From Aphelocoma coerulescens (taxonomy: Eukaryota > Chordata > Aves > Passeriformes > Corvidae): 64,000 bases of DNA. The notes beneath the pieces are model-generated. The model ran no database searches and was not told where the DNA came from. It worked only from the letters and a program-made list of their open reading frames with translations. Every line of letters starts with the position of its first letter. The stretch's first letter is position 1. Positions 34,251-46,572 of this stretch are shown one piece after another. The stretch lies in the NCBI RefSeq assembly GCF_041296385.1, contig NC_091016.1:10141997-10205996 (forward strand). The letters run 5' to 3'. Made by a program: the position numbers and the translations under genes.

Positions 34251-37142
34251 AGCTCGAGCTACAAGGACACCCTTTCAGTTTCGCTGAGTCCACGCTGCCC
34301 ACGTAGCTGTCGCTGAGCGAAGTGTGCCAGGGGAGAAGCACTTGCTGGAAGAGTCTTTCAATGCGCACGGCTTTGAAGGCAGCACCACAATGTGGGCCAC
34401 GAGAAGGGGTGAGGAGGAATGTGGTGTCGTCCTGGCACCTTTCTCCTGTGTGAGCTGTCTACCGAAGCTCTTTGCTCCTTGCGAGACGGCAGCGTGCGCC
34501 GGAGTACACTCGAGCCGAGGAGCGGGCAGACAGCATCGCCATCTGACGGGCGCTTTGCAGCTTGCCGCAGAAAGCGCTGCACTGCCGGGCACAGTGTTCC
34601 GGGCGAGAAGCAGAAGACCGTCCGCCTCCGGGGGAACGAAGGTACGGCGTGCTCGAAAAGGCGAAGAACGAAGCCGCGGAGCGCCGGGCTCGCGTGCTCG
34701 TTGTACGGGCTGCAAGACGAGCGTGGCTGCCACTCTCCTGCCTGCTGAATTGACGTTATAGCCTTGGGAAGGAGGAAGTTCCACGGCACTTTCCTGTGCT
34801 GCTGCTGCCTATTCCTCTTGTAGCTCTCTGTGGAAGCATTTGCGCTTCCCTTCAGTCTCCGTCTTTCCGAGAACACGATGGTAGTAGCATGCAGCGGAGG
34901 AGGGAAGAACAGAGCGCACCGGTGAGTCTGGTGCCGCTTACGTGCGGAAGGCGAAGGTGCAGCCCAGCCCTGGCTTCTACTTCTCGGGCCGTTCTCCAGG
35001 AAAGCAGCTGCTGGAGGCTGCCAAGGGAGCTGCGAGAGTGAAAGCAAGGTGGGCGTCTGTCTTAGAAGAAAGGCACAGAGCCACAGTGTCATTTGCGATT
35101 TCCGAAGGCTGGTTGGAGAGGCGTGCTTTAGGAAAGCCTTCTGCTTTGACGCCTGCTCCTGGCTGAGCTCTAGTTGCAGGGACTCTGCAAGGCTGAACAA
35201 CTAGGAAAGTGCCTATGTCCACGCTGTGGGATGAAGCACTATAGCTGCGGCTTCCTTTCTGGAGCAAGCAAGAATGCTCTCAGCCGACTCTGCTTGTGAA
35301 CGAGCCCTTGCTGGTCTTGGGCAATTTGGTGCACTGCACACGCAAGCCCAGTGCTCTGCAGCTAAATTGTTTGCCTTAAGTGGTCTGGACTGAAGAGAAG
35401 GCCAGCGATGGCAGTGAACTTTGCTGCTTTTCCGCGTGCATGCTGCACCCACCAACGGTGCACCGTGCACGGTTTCTTTGCTCAGCTCGAGCTACAGCGA
35501 CACCCTTTCGGTTTCGCTGAGTCCACGCTGCCCATGCAGCTCTCACTCAGCGAAGTGCGCCAGGGGAGAAGCACTTGCTGGAGAAGTCTTTCAATGTGCA
35601 AGGCTTTGAAGGCAGCACCCCAATCGGGACATGAGGAGGGCTGATGAAGAACGTGGTTCTTTCTTGGCAACTTTCTCCTGTGCGAGATGTCTACCGAAGC
35701 TCTTTGCTCCTTGCCAGACTGCAGTGTGCACCAGAGTACACTCTGGCCGAGAAGGAGAAGGCAGACAGCACCACCATCTGACCGGCCCTATGCAGGTTAT
35801 GACAGAAAGCAGACTGCCCCTGGAAGGCACTGGCAGCTACGAGTTCCCCAAGTGTCAGGGGCAAATGCTGGGCGAGCTCGTCATCCTGGCACGGTTCTCT
35901 GTGCGAGAGCGACTTCTCAGCGGTCCTTCTCGTGGCCCCGATTGCGCTGCTGTGTTTTCAAAGTCCTGCACACTGAAAGACTCATCCAGCAAGTGCTTCT
36001 CCCCTTCAAGTTTCGCTGAGCGAGAGCTACCATGGGTAGTGTGGACGCCGCGAAACCGAAGGGGTCTCCCGCTAGCTCGAGCTGCGGAAAAACCGTGCAC
36101 AGCACACTGACAAGCGGCAAAGCACAATGGCCTCGCTCGGCTTCTCTTCTGCCCAGACAACGAAAGGCGAAGAACGAAGCCTCAGAGCACCGGGCTTGTG
36201 CGTGCAGCATTGCAGAAAGCCCAGAGACGCCTATCGGGAATTTCGGTCCTTGCGAGAGAGTCTTGTGTGCCTCGTGGTGCTTCGAGCCGAGAAAGACCGG
36301 GCAGACAGCACCGCCACAGAGGGGGCGCTTTTGCACCTTGTAAAAGGCAAGAGGACTGCTCCTGGAAGGTGGTGCGAATCCCTGTTGCCACTAGTGTCAG
36401 GAGCAAAGTGCTTGCAAGCTTATTGTCCTGGCACAGCTCTCTGCGGGAGACGTAGCCGAGAAGCTTTCCGCTTAGCTTGGGATCGCAAGAGGGACAGATT
36501 GTGCTGCTACGTAGCGCTGGGAAGGAGAGGTGCAGGGCCCAGGCGTGTTTGGGCAGAAGCAGTGCACTGGAGCGCTTGGCTGCCGACACAGCGTTCCGTG
36601 CGAGAAGCAGACCGCTGTTCGCCTCCGGGAGAATGAAGGTACGGCGTGCTCGAAAAGGCGAAGGACGAAGCCGCAGAGCACCGGGCTGGTGTGCGCGTCG
36701 TATGGGCTTGCAAGACGAAGGGTGGCTGCTGCACTCCTGCCTGCTGAATTGACGTTCTAGCATTCGGAAGGAGGACGCTCAAGGGCACTTGCTTGTGCCG
36801 CTGCCTCTTCCTCTTCCAGCTCTAGGTGGAAGTGATTGTGCTTCTTCTCAAGATTCTTGTGGAAACTCTTTTGTTGAACTTTGGAGTGCAAAATCCTGGG
36901 AACTGAATGTTACATTCCATCTAGAACGAAAGTTTTATTCCTCAGTTTTTGTCAGGAACAGCTAGAATGGAAAACACATCTTGGCTTTTTGCATTCCCTT
37001 CAGAGAATATTAACACTACGCAAATCGATGCCACGATCTATTCTGTCACCTAAATTTACTGTTTCAATCATGCACTCATACGCTGCTCGTCTGAAATTTT
37101 CTGTCCAGATTCATTTGACCTCACGCATCTTCTGTTTTGCAG

Positions 37143-37194
37143 TACCAACAAGTCTTGCTACAGAAAGACATGCTAGATCAGCAGCAGTGTTTAG
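37143..37194 (+). other. Exon-like stretch, unit 4 copy
   Basis: Has T three bases before the donor, as in unit 3. Confidence 0.3.
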
Positions 37195-40100
37195 GTAGGC
37201 CTTTGGTACGGCAGTATCTGAACAGCACGCAACTCATACCTCAGCAATTCTCCCTGTGGCTCTGCTATGCGTGCTCTCGCATTTTTTCTCTCTCACTGAG
37301 CCTAAACTGTAGAACAAAAACATCCAGGAACTGCTGCCATGGGAATGCACAAAGACCAAAATCCCAGAGGTGGCCTGTACATTTCCTTTGCAGCCCCTGA
37401 ACCATATCAAACGCACTGCTGGTCTGTACTTTTCTTTCCAGTGACACATCACATTCAGTCGAGCGGATACTGCAGACAAACCGAATCACTTCCAGCTAGC
37501 GAGCTCCAATACGAAAATGTGGCCGCACAGGAAGCTTTCACTGGCCTTGCATGGTACAGTTGCAAACTTGCACTATGACTGCAGTCAAATGGTACTCAGG
37601 GCTTTTACATTGCGTCTGTACACTGCACACACCCGACGGTGTTCTGTGCCTTCACTGTCAGTTTGGCTACCATCAAGTACTTTCATGTTCCCAAGGTGCC
37701 TATTTGGCACAAAGAAAAAGATACCAGCCTTGCTGGACTGCGACTTCTTCTGCCAGTCTTTTACGTACACACTTCTCACTGGGGCTATGCACCTTTCTTC
37801 TAAGCTGTGTGGAAAGTCACATTCTTTACACTCACAGATGCCAGTTTCCATCCTTAAAAGAGCCCGCAGCTCTGCCCATGCAAGCAGTCTGAGAACCGAA
37901 GCCCGCTGGCAGCATTCAGCTTTGTCTCTTTTCAGAGCGTGTACTGCACACAGCACAGTATGCTGTGGGGGGTTTTCCTCCGTTATAAGTACAGTCATAC
38001 TCTTTCTGTTCCACTAAGTCCACATCATCCATCTACCTCTCGCTCAGGGAAAGGCAGTAGGAGAGAGAAAAGCAGTTGCTGCATTGGTCTTTCCGAGTCC
38101 ATGATTTTCAACAAACCGCCGCACTCTGGATGACAAGGGGGTGCAATGGGAGGGTCTGCTGTTCTTGCTCAAGCTGGCACTTTCATGAGCTAATGTTTGT
38201 GTAGGATGTTCACAAGTTAGTATCTGGACTCTGCGAGAGTGAAAGACAGCGCTGGGGAGCTCACATTGCCCTCTGAGTGTGGTGCAAATAAGAGTTTGTA
38301 CCTGGAAGGGGGAGATCAGTGAAATCTTTTTGTCCTGACACGGTTGATTTGAGAGCAGTGGTGTTTTCAACTTGGCTCTGCACTTTGGGTGGTTTATAGC
38401 TAGGTGAGGGGCCTTTCCTTCTTTTGCAAGTCCCCCCTGCCATGCTGGGGTTGTTCTTCTGAGTGCTGACAGCGCGCAGGTTAAAGTTAACTGCTCCTCA
38501 TGGCGCCCAGCACCATTCATGTGGCAATAGTTTGTTCCTTTGCGGATCCTGGCTCTTCGAATGTCTTTTGATTTCGTCCGGAAGACACTTCCATGTGGAG
38601 ACAGCAACAGGTTGCTGAATGGGCACCTTTTGTGACCAATATTTACACTTGATGAAATTAGTGCATCAGGATGGTGATAGGCAACCAATGACCACTCAAT
38701 TAACACTTACAATATTACTAACTTAAGCGAAACGAGGTTTTGCAAATGGCAATCTCTCCTTTGTACTGATACAGCCCTAATTTAATTTTCTTCAATGCAC
38801 CAGCCTCAAGCACGGTGCTCTGCATGATTGCAAGTAAGAATTGCAAGATTGCAAGTAGGAACATTTAGTTGGAAAGGAAAGCTGATGGCACAGGTTCACA
38901 TGGCGCTGTTTCTATTCTTCAAAGTGAATGTGAAACCCACTCTAACTTATTATCCAAATAGGAGAGCACCAGGGAATGCTCATACTTTAAAGGTAGCAGG
39001 GAAAAGAGCTCAGAAGCTTGGCTCTTGCATTCCCTCTCTAACAGTTCAACAGCTCTAGCCCAGAGAACTGCCTACTAGGAAGAGCCATTAAATTCACATG
39101 CTCTTCTATGTGCACTTTCCTCCTCAGCTTTAAGTACCATCATAATCCTTCAGTCTCACAGAGTCAGGATGCAAACAGAATTTTATCAGGGGCTGCTAAA
39201 GTCAGCAGGATGCAAATTTGTTCAACAGCTTGGCTTTTTCATTCCTTCTCTAACAGTTCAACAGCTATAGCCCACAGAACTGCCCATGAGGAAAAGCCAT
39301 TAATTCGCTGAGAACACCCTACATGCAGATCCAAAACTGCTTTCTTTGCCAAAGAGAGAAACTATGAGCCCATCTCAGAAGAACTGGGATCTCCTCCTCC
39401 AAAATAGAAAACATCCAGGAACTGCTCCCATCCAATGTGCCAGAACACTGTTACTGGACATTACCTGCCCTGGTGTCTAAATCAGCTGCACACCAAGGAT
39501 GAGCATAGCTGCTTGTCTTGGCTTACTGCCAAGAGTTCAGAAGACCACCTTTCAGAAGTGGAAACGACATGCCAAAATTGACTTTTTCAGGAGACTGCCT
39601 TGAAAATAGGGCGTAGCAACTCCATACTTGTACAAATCAAGGCAGTGCTTCTACACCAAATATGCCAGGACAGAAAGTTGCTGCTGCCCTTTACCTCCAC
39701 TAGGCAGCTTCTTATGTGCACCTGAAACACTGGGGCTAGGTGCTTTCCTTCCCATGGAAAAGCATTGTCATCCTCTCTGAGGAACTGGCGTGCTACCGCC
39801 AATATTGAATATATCTAAGAATTGCTCCTACACAAGAGGTGCCAGGAGAGAAATGTCTCAGTTGAGTTTACTTCCCCATGGGACCTTATCATCTGCTCCA
39901 CCAACACTGGGATTCAGACCTTTGCATTCCAAGGAAAGGCATTATGAGTCACTTGGCCTTGCGTTGCCTTCAGTACCATTGCCTGGTTTTTCCTAGCCTA
40001 CCCTTGCTTTGCCTTCCTTGGCTACGTCTCTCTTGCCTATGTCTCCCTTGCCCTGCCCTGCCCTGCCTATGATTTCCTTGCTTTGCCCTGCCTTGCCTTT

Positions 40101-40559
40101 TCTTCCATGCAGGCAAGGCAATGCAGTCAAAGCAAGTTTAGGCAATTCTAGTCAAGTCAAGGGAAAGTTAGGGAAAGCAAAGCAAGAGCAGTGAGCAGGC
40201 AGCAAAGTAGGGCCAATGAGTGCGAGGCAAGAGAAGGCCCAGAAGTTGTAGTTCGGAAGGCAGGGCATAGGAAGGTAAGTCCAGTGATGCAGAGGGCAGG
40301 CAAAGACAAGAAAGGCTAGGCAAGGAAAGGCCAGCCAAGAAAGGGGTAGGCAAATAAAAACAGGGAATGCTTACACAAAGCAATGTGAAGCAAGGAACAG
40401 CTAGGCAAGTCAAGGCAAGAACACAGAAAGGTCAGTGGAGTAAGGCAAGCAAGGGAGAGATAGGAGAAGCAAGTTAAATCAAAGGAGAGGAAGACAAGAC
40501 ATGGAAGGCCAGGGAAGGAGGCAGTAGGCAGGGGCTGGTTATGAAAGGCAGTGCAAGGC

Positions 40560-40883
40560 TGTTGCTGTTGAGACGGTCACGACACACATACACTCTCTGC
40601 CCCGAGCAATGGCAAAAAACCACTTGTATTATTTATGCATCTTCTCTTATGCACTTTTTTAGCTACATGTGCATGGACTATTATTTTGCTATAATACAAT
40701 ACTATTGGTTGTCTATAGTGTACACACATTCTTTGCTAAACATCAGCCAGTATCGTCCCTTTTGCAGCTGTTACAACTTCTTTCTGTTGTTTATCTTCTT
40801 GCTTCTGCAATTCTCACGGGTACAAAATGATTGTATCAACGGAAATGTCTGTGAGGCCTTCAGACCAGCTGTTGGTTCCCACA
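40560..40883 (-). mobile_element. LTR-like insert, unit 5 copy
   Basis: Same site and ends as in unit 1. Confidence 0.5.
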
Positions 40884-41792
40884 AAAGGCAAAGGAGTGGT
40901 AGACAAAAGAAGGCCAGGAATCTGTAGGCAAAGCAGGGATTGGGAGGGGTAGGCAAAGGAAAGCAAGGCCATGTTGGAAAGGGGCACAAATGTCAAGAAG
41001 GGCAAGGGTTATGCAAGGCAGTGCAAGGCAAGGGAAGGGTAGGCAGGCCAAGGCAAGACAAGAGCATGGAGGGGTGGTGCAGAAAAGGTGATGATCGGAT
41101 GGATAGGCCAGTCAAAGGTGGGTAGGTGTGGGTAGACTAGGCGAGGGAAAGAGGGGTAGCAGGGCAAGGCAAGTGTTGGCTTTGCAAAGCAAGGCAAGAG
41201 AGACTTAGGCAAGGCCAAGAGAGTCATAGGAGAAGCAGGCAAGACAAGACCAGGAAACAAGGGGTAAGAAAGTCAAGGTGGGAGATTGGTGAACAAGGCC
41301 ATGCAATGGAGACATAGGAAGGGCAAGGGAGGTACACAGAGGTGTCTGTAAGGCAATGCAAGGCTGGGCTCTGCATGGCAAGGGATGATCAGGTATGGCA
41401 ATGCCTTCATGTACCCCACTGTTTCAGGAGAATATGAGAGGTGGCCCAGGGGTGGTCAAAGCCAGCAAGACCCATCTGTCCTGGCAGCTTTCCTCCGGGA
41501 GTAATCCTTGGTTGTATTGGATATGGGACATGCAATCACCATTTTAGCCATAGACTCCTGGACAAGAATGAAAGTTCTTTTCCCTGGGAAGGAAAACACG
41601 TAGACCCACTGTTTCAGGTGCAGATGCAAGACAGAACAAGGAAGGACAAGGCACTCGAAGAACGCCTTCTTTCTGGACGCGTCCTTCTGGGTGTGCTCAA
41701 GCTGCGTGGGCTCGGCAGCACTGAAGGTGTAAGAACCTGTTTCTGGCCAGGCAGTGTGCTGCAGTGCAAGGGCTGCGCCTTACTTTGTTGAA

Positions 41793-41964
41793 GCAGGCAG
41801 AGCATTCTCAGCTGAATCTGCTTGTTGAAGCAGCTCTTGGCTGGACATTTGCAAGTCGCGCCACTGAGTCCATGAAGCCGGTGCCCAGCTGCTTCGTTCT
41901 TCGCCTTCTGTGGTCCGGACAGGACTGAAGCGCAGCGATGGCTTGGAGCTTTGCCGCTCTTCAG
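41793..41964 (+). repeat. Hybrid 172-bp repeat at deletion junction (unit 5)
   Basis: Same hybrid pattern as unit 4; join within 41811-41837. Confidence 0.95.
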
Positions 41965-42916
41965 ATTGTTTACTGCAGGCATCTACATTTTTCTGTGCAC
42001 GGATTTTCCTCAGCTGGACATAGAATTATTTTCTTGCTGTTTTACAGTGTCCAGACCATCTGTGTAGCTCTCGGTCAGGGAAATGCGTCAAGAGAGACGC
42101 CCTTGCTGGATGAGCTTTTCGCTGGCCAAGCCTTTCGACATCCCACCACAATTGGTCGAGGACGAGGAGAAAGGAGGGGTAACAGGGTAATATCTCTACA
42201 GTGCATCAGGTCATGTGAAATTTGTGCTGCTGCTGCCTAGTGCCCTTGCAGCTATCTGGGGAAGCAATTGCCCTTCCCTTCAGTCTCTGAGTTTCGGAGA
42301 ACACGAATGCATGTAGGATGCAAGCGGAGGAGGGAAGTACAGAGTGCACCGGTGAGTTCGCTGTTGCTTACCTGGGGAGGGCGGAGGTGCAGCCCAGCAC
42401 TGGCTTTGACGTCTACGGCCGTTCTCCAGGAGAGTAGCTGCTGGAGGCTGCCAAGGGAGCTGCGAGCACGAAAGTATAGCGGGCGTCTGTCTTAGAAGAA
42501 AGGCGCAGAGCCGCACTGTGATGCGCCCTTTCAGGAGGCTGCTTGGAGAAAGGGTGCTTTAGGAGGGCCTTCTGCTTTGACGCCTGCTCCTGGCTGAGCT
42601 CTAGCTGCAGGGACTCTGCAAGGCTGAACGACTAGGAAAGTGCCTATCTCCACGCTGTGGGATGAAGTGCTACGGCTCCGCGTTCCCTTTTGGAGACGCG
42701 AGGACTCCCTCAGCCGGCTTGGCTTGTGAACGAGCCTGCTGGACTTCTGCAACTCGGTGCACTGCACCTGCAAGCCCGGTGCTCTGCGGCTTCATTTTTC
42801 GCCTCACGTTATCCGCACGGAAGGGAAGCCCAGCGAGGGCACTGAACTTTGCCGCTTTTGCTCGTGCATGCTGCACGCACCCTCGGTGTAGCGTGCACGA
42901 TTTCTTTCCACAGCTC

Positions 42917-43628
42917 TATAGGAGAAAGGCTCGCGAAGGGTGTCTGGACTTCAGGCGGCTCTCTTGAAAGCTGTGTATTGCATAGGCGAAGTTACAGCAT
43001 TTCAGGGAGTGGGTATCCAGAGCCAGCCCTACAGCTGTCAGCTACAGCTGGTAGGCATACCTGGAGCCGCTTTCTGTTCAAGTTAGAAAGCATTATGTAT
43101 TTTTCTTTGCTGAGTATCTCAATACATAGCAACCAATAAGCACCATACAACAATACCTTTACATTTGCCTGTAGCCTATCATGACTACTACCATTACCAT
43201 ATTATAGTCATTCTTATCCAATCACAAGAGTAAGTATGTTACAATTTAAGCTTACAGTGGAAAATTCTCAGACCTCTCTTCTTCTTGCTACATCGACATT
43301 TCTTGTTTGCCTGCGATAGCTCTCTTTTTGGTAAAAACATGTTTTCTATTTCCTTATGGCCTTCTTGAGACTTATTTACTTGGTGAAAAACATGTGCTTG
43401 TTTGTACTCACATACCGGTGTCCTAATAAAAAACATCTCCTTCCAACTCAATCTCCAACCTTTGCCTTCTCAGTTATTCAGTGATCAGTGTTTCAGCAAA
43501 ACACCTTTTACTCTCTATCAAAACTCGTTTCCATTTCTACCTCATGCTAAGTTTCTACATTCAGAGATCTTTCTGTCAAGCCTACATAGCTGTGAAACTT
43601 TCTTACCAAACTTTCATCCTCTCCAACA
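42917..43628 (-). mobile_element. 712-bp LTR-like insertion, unit 5 copy
   Basis: AGCTC flanks at 42912-42916 and 43629-43633. Confidence 0.6.
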
Positions 43629-46520
43629 AGCTCGAGCTACAAGGACACCCTTTCAGTTTCGCTGAGTCCACGCTGCCCACGTAGCTGTCGCTGAGCGAAG
43701 TGTGCCAGGGGAGAAGCACTTGCTGGAAGAGTCTTTCAATGCGCACGGCTTTGAAGGCAGCACCACAATGTGGGCCACGAGAAGGGGTGAGGAGGAATGT
43801 GGTGTCGTCCTGGCACCTTTCTCCTGTGTGAGCTGTCTACCGAAGCTCTTTGCTCCTTGCGAGACGGCAGCGTGCGCCGGAGTACACTCGAGCCGAGGAG
43901 CGGGCAGACAGCATCGCCATCTGACGGGCGCTTTGCAGCTTGCCGCAGAAAGCGCTGCACTGCCGGGCACAGTGTTCCGGGCGAGAAGCAGAAGACCGTC
44001 CGCCTCCGGGGGAACGAAGGTACGGCGTGCTCGAAAAGGCGAAGAACGAAGCCGCGGAGCGCCGGGCTCGCGTGCTCGTTGTACGGGCTGCAAGACGAGC
44101 GTGGCTGCCACTCTCCTGCCTGCTGAATTGACGTTATAGCCTTGGGAAGGAGGAAGTTCCACGGCACTTTCCTGTGCTGCTGCTGCCTATTCCTCTTGTA
44201 GCTCTCTGTGGAAGCATTTGCGCTTCCCTTCAGTCTCCGTCTTTCCGAGAACACGATGGTAGTAGCATGCAGCGGAGGAGGGAAGAACAGAGCGCACCGG
44301 TGAGTCTGGTGCCGCTTACGTGCGGAAGGCGAAGGTGCAGCCCAGCCCTGGCTTCTACTTCTCGGGCCGTTCTCCAGGAAAGCAGCTGCTGGAGGCTGCC
44401 AAGGGAGCTGCGAGAGTGAAAGCAAGGTGGGCGTCTGTCTTAGAAGAAAGGCACAGAGCCACAGTGTCATTTGCGATTTCCGAAGGCTGGTTGGAGAGGC
44501 GTGCTTTAGGAAAGCCTTCTGCTTTGACGCCTGCTCCTGGCTGAGCTCTAGTTGCAGGGACTCTGCAAGGCTGAACAACTAGGAAAGTGCCTATGTCCAC
44601 GCTGTGGGATGAAGCACTATAGCTGCGGCTTCCTTTCTGGAGCAAGCAAGAATGCTCTCAGCCGACTCTGCTTGTGAACGAGCCCTTGCTGGTCTTGGGC
44701 AATTTGGTGCACTGCACACGCAAGCCCAGTGCTCTGCAGCTAAATTGTTTGCCTTAAGTGGTCTGGACTGAAGAGAAGGCCAGCGATGGCAGTGAACTTT
44801 GCTGCTTTTCCGCGTGCATGCTGCACCCACCAACGGTGCACCGTGCACGGTTTCTTTGCTCAGCTCGAGCTACAGCGACACCCTTTCGGTTTCGCTGAGT
44901 CCACGCTGCCCATGCAGCTCTCACTCAGCGAAGTGCGCCAGGGGAGAAGCACTTGCTGGAGAAGTCTTTCAATGTGCAAGGCTTTGAAGGCAGCACCCCA
45001 ATCGGGACATGAGGAGGGCTGATGAAGAACGTGGTTCTTTCTTGGCAACTTTCTCCTGTGCGAGATGTCTACCGAAGATCTTTGCTCCTTGCCAGACTGC
45101 AGTGTGCACCAGAGTACACTCTGGCCGAGAAGGAGAAGGCAGACAGCACCACCATCTGACGGGCCCTATGCAGGTTATGACAGAAAGCAGACTGCCCCTG
45201 GAAGGCACTGGCAGCTACGAGTTCCCCAAGTGTCAGGGGCAAATGCTGGGCGAGCTCGTCATCCTGGCACGGTTCTCTGTGCGAGAGCGACTTCTCAGCG
45301 GTCCTTCTCGTGGCCCCGATTGCGCTGCTGTGTTTTCAAAGTCCTGCACACTGAAAGACTCATCCAGCAAGTGCTTCTCCCCTTCAAGTTTCGCTGAGCG
45401 AGAGCTACCATGGGTAGTGTGGACGCCGCGAAACCGAAGGGGTCTCCCGCTAGCTCGAGCTGCGGAAAAACCGTGCACAGCACACTGACAAGCGGCAAAG
45501 CACAATGGCCTCGCTCGGCTTCTCTTCTGCCCAGACAACGAAAGGCGAAGAACGAAGCCTCAGAGCACCGGGCTTGTGCGTGCAGCATTGCAGAAAGCCC
45601 AGAGACGCCTATCGGGAATTTCGGTCCTTGCGAGAGAGTCTTGTGTGCCTCGTGGTGCTTCGAGCCGAGAAAGACCGGGCAGACAGCACCGCCACAGAGG
45701 GGGCGCTTTTGCACCTTGTAAAAGGCAAGAGGACTGCTCCTGGAAGGTGGTGCGAATCCCTGTTGCCACTAGTGTCAGGAGCAAAGTGCTTGCAAGCTTA
45801 TTGTCCTGGCACAGCTCTCTGCGGGAGACGTAGCCGAGAAGCTTTCCGCTTAGCTTGGGATGGCAAGAGGGACAGATTGTGCTGCTACGTAGCGCTGGGA
45901 AGGAGAGGTGCAGGGCCCAGGCGTGTTTGGGCAGAAGCAGTGCACTGGAGCGCTTGGCTGCCGACACAGCGTTCCGTGCGAGAAGCAGACCGCTGTTCGC
46001 CTCCGGGAGAATGAAGGTACGGCGTGCTCGAAAAGGCGAAGGACGAAGCCGCAGAGCACCGGGCTGGTGTGCGCGTCGTATGGGCTTGCAAGACGAAGGG
46101 TGGCTGCTGCACTCCTGCCTGCTGAATTGACGTTCTAGCATTCGGAAGGAGGACGCTCAAGGGCACTTGCTTGTGCCGCTGCCTCTTCCTCTTCCAGCTC
46201 TAGGTGGAAGTGATTGTGCTTCTTCTCAAGATTCTTGTGGAAACTCTTTTGTTGAACTTTGGAGTGCAAAATCCTGGGAACTGAATGTTACATTCCATCT
46301 AGAACGAAAGTTTTATTCCTCAGTTTTTGTCAGGAACAGCTAGAATGGAAAACACATCTTGGCTTTTTGCATTCCCTTCAGAGAATATTAACACTACGCA
46401 AATCGATGCCACGATCTATTCTGTCACCTAAATTTACTGTTTCAATCATGCACTCATACGCTGCTCGTCTGAAATTTTCTGTCCAGATTCATTTGACCTC
46501 ACGCATCTTCTGTTTTGCAG

Positions 46521-46572
46521 TACCAACAAGTCTTGCTACAGAAAGACATGCTAGATCAGCAGCAGTGTTTAG
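46521..46572 (+). other. Exon-like stretch, unit 5 copy
   Basis: Has T three bases before the donor, although the DNA just downstream matches units 1 and 2. Confidence 0.3.

Larger units (their letters stand above)
30313..39690 (+). repeat. Macrosatellite unit 4 (short type, 9378 bp)
   Basis: Offset is 30312 up to the deletion and 29586 after it, a loss of 726 bp. CCTTG/AAGGC block 30592-32024, core 32415-36851, AT-richer part 36852-39690. Only one 172-bp repeat copy remains (32415-32586). Private base: G at 32820. It shares C at 35783 with unit 6 and C at 36484 with units 2 and 6. Confidence 0.97.
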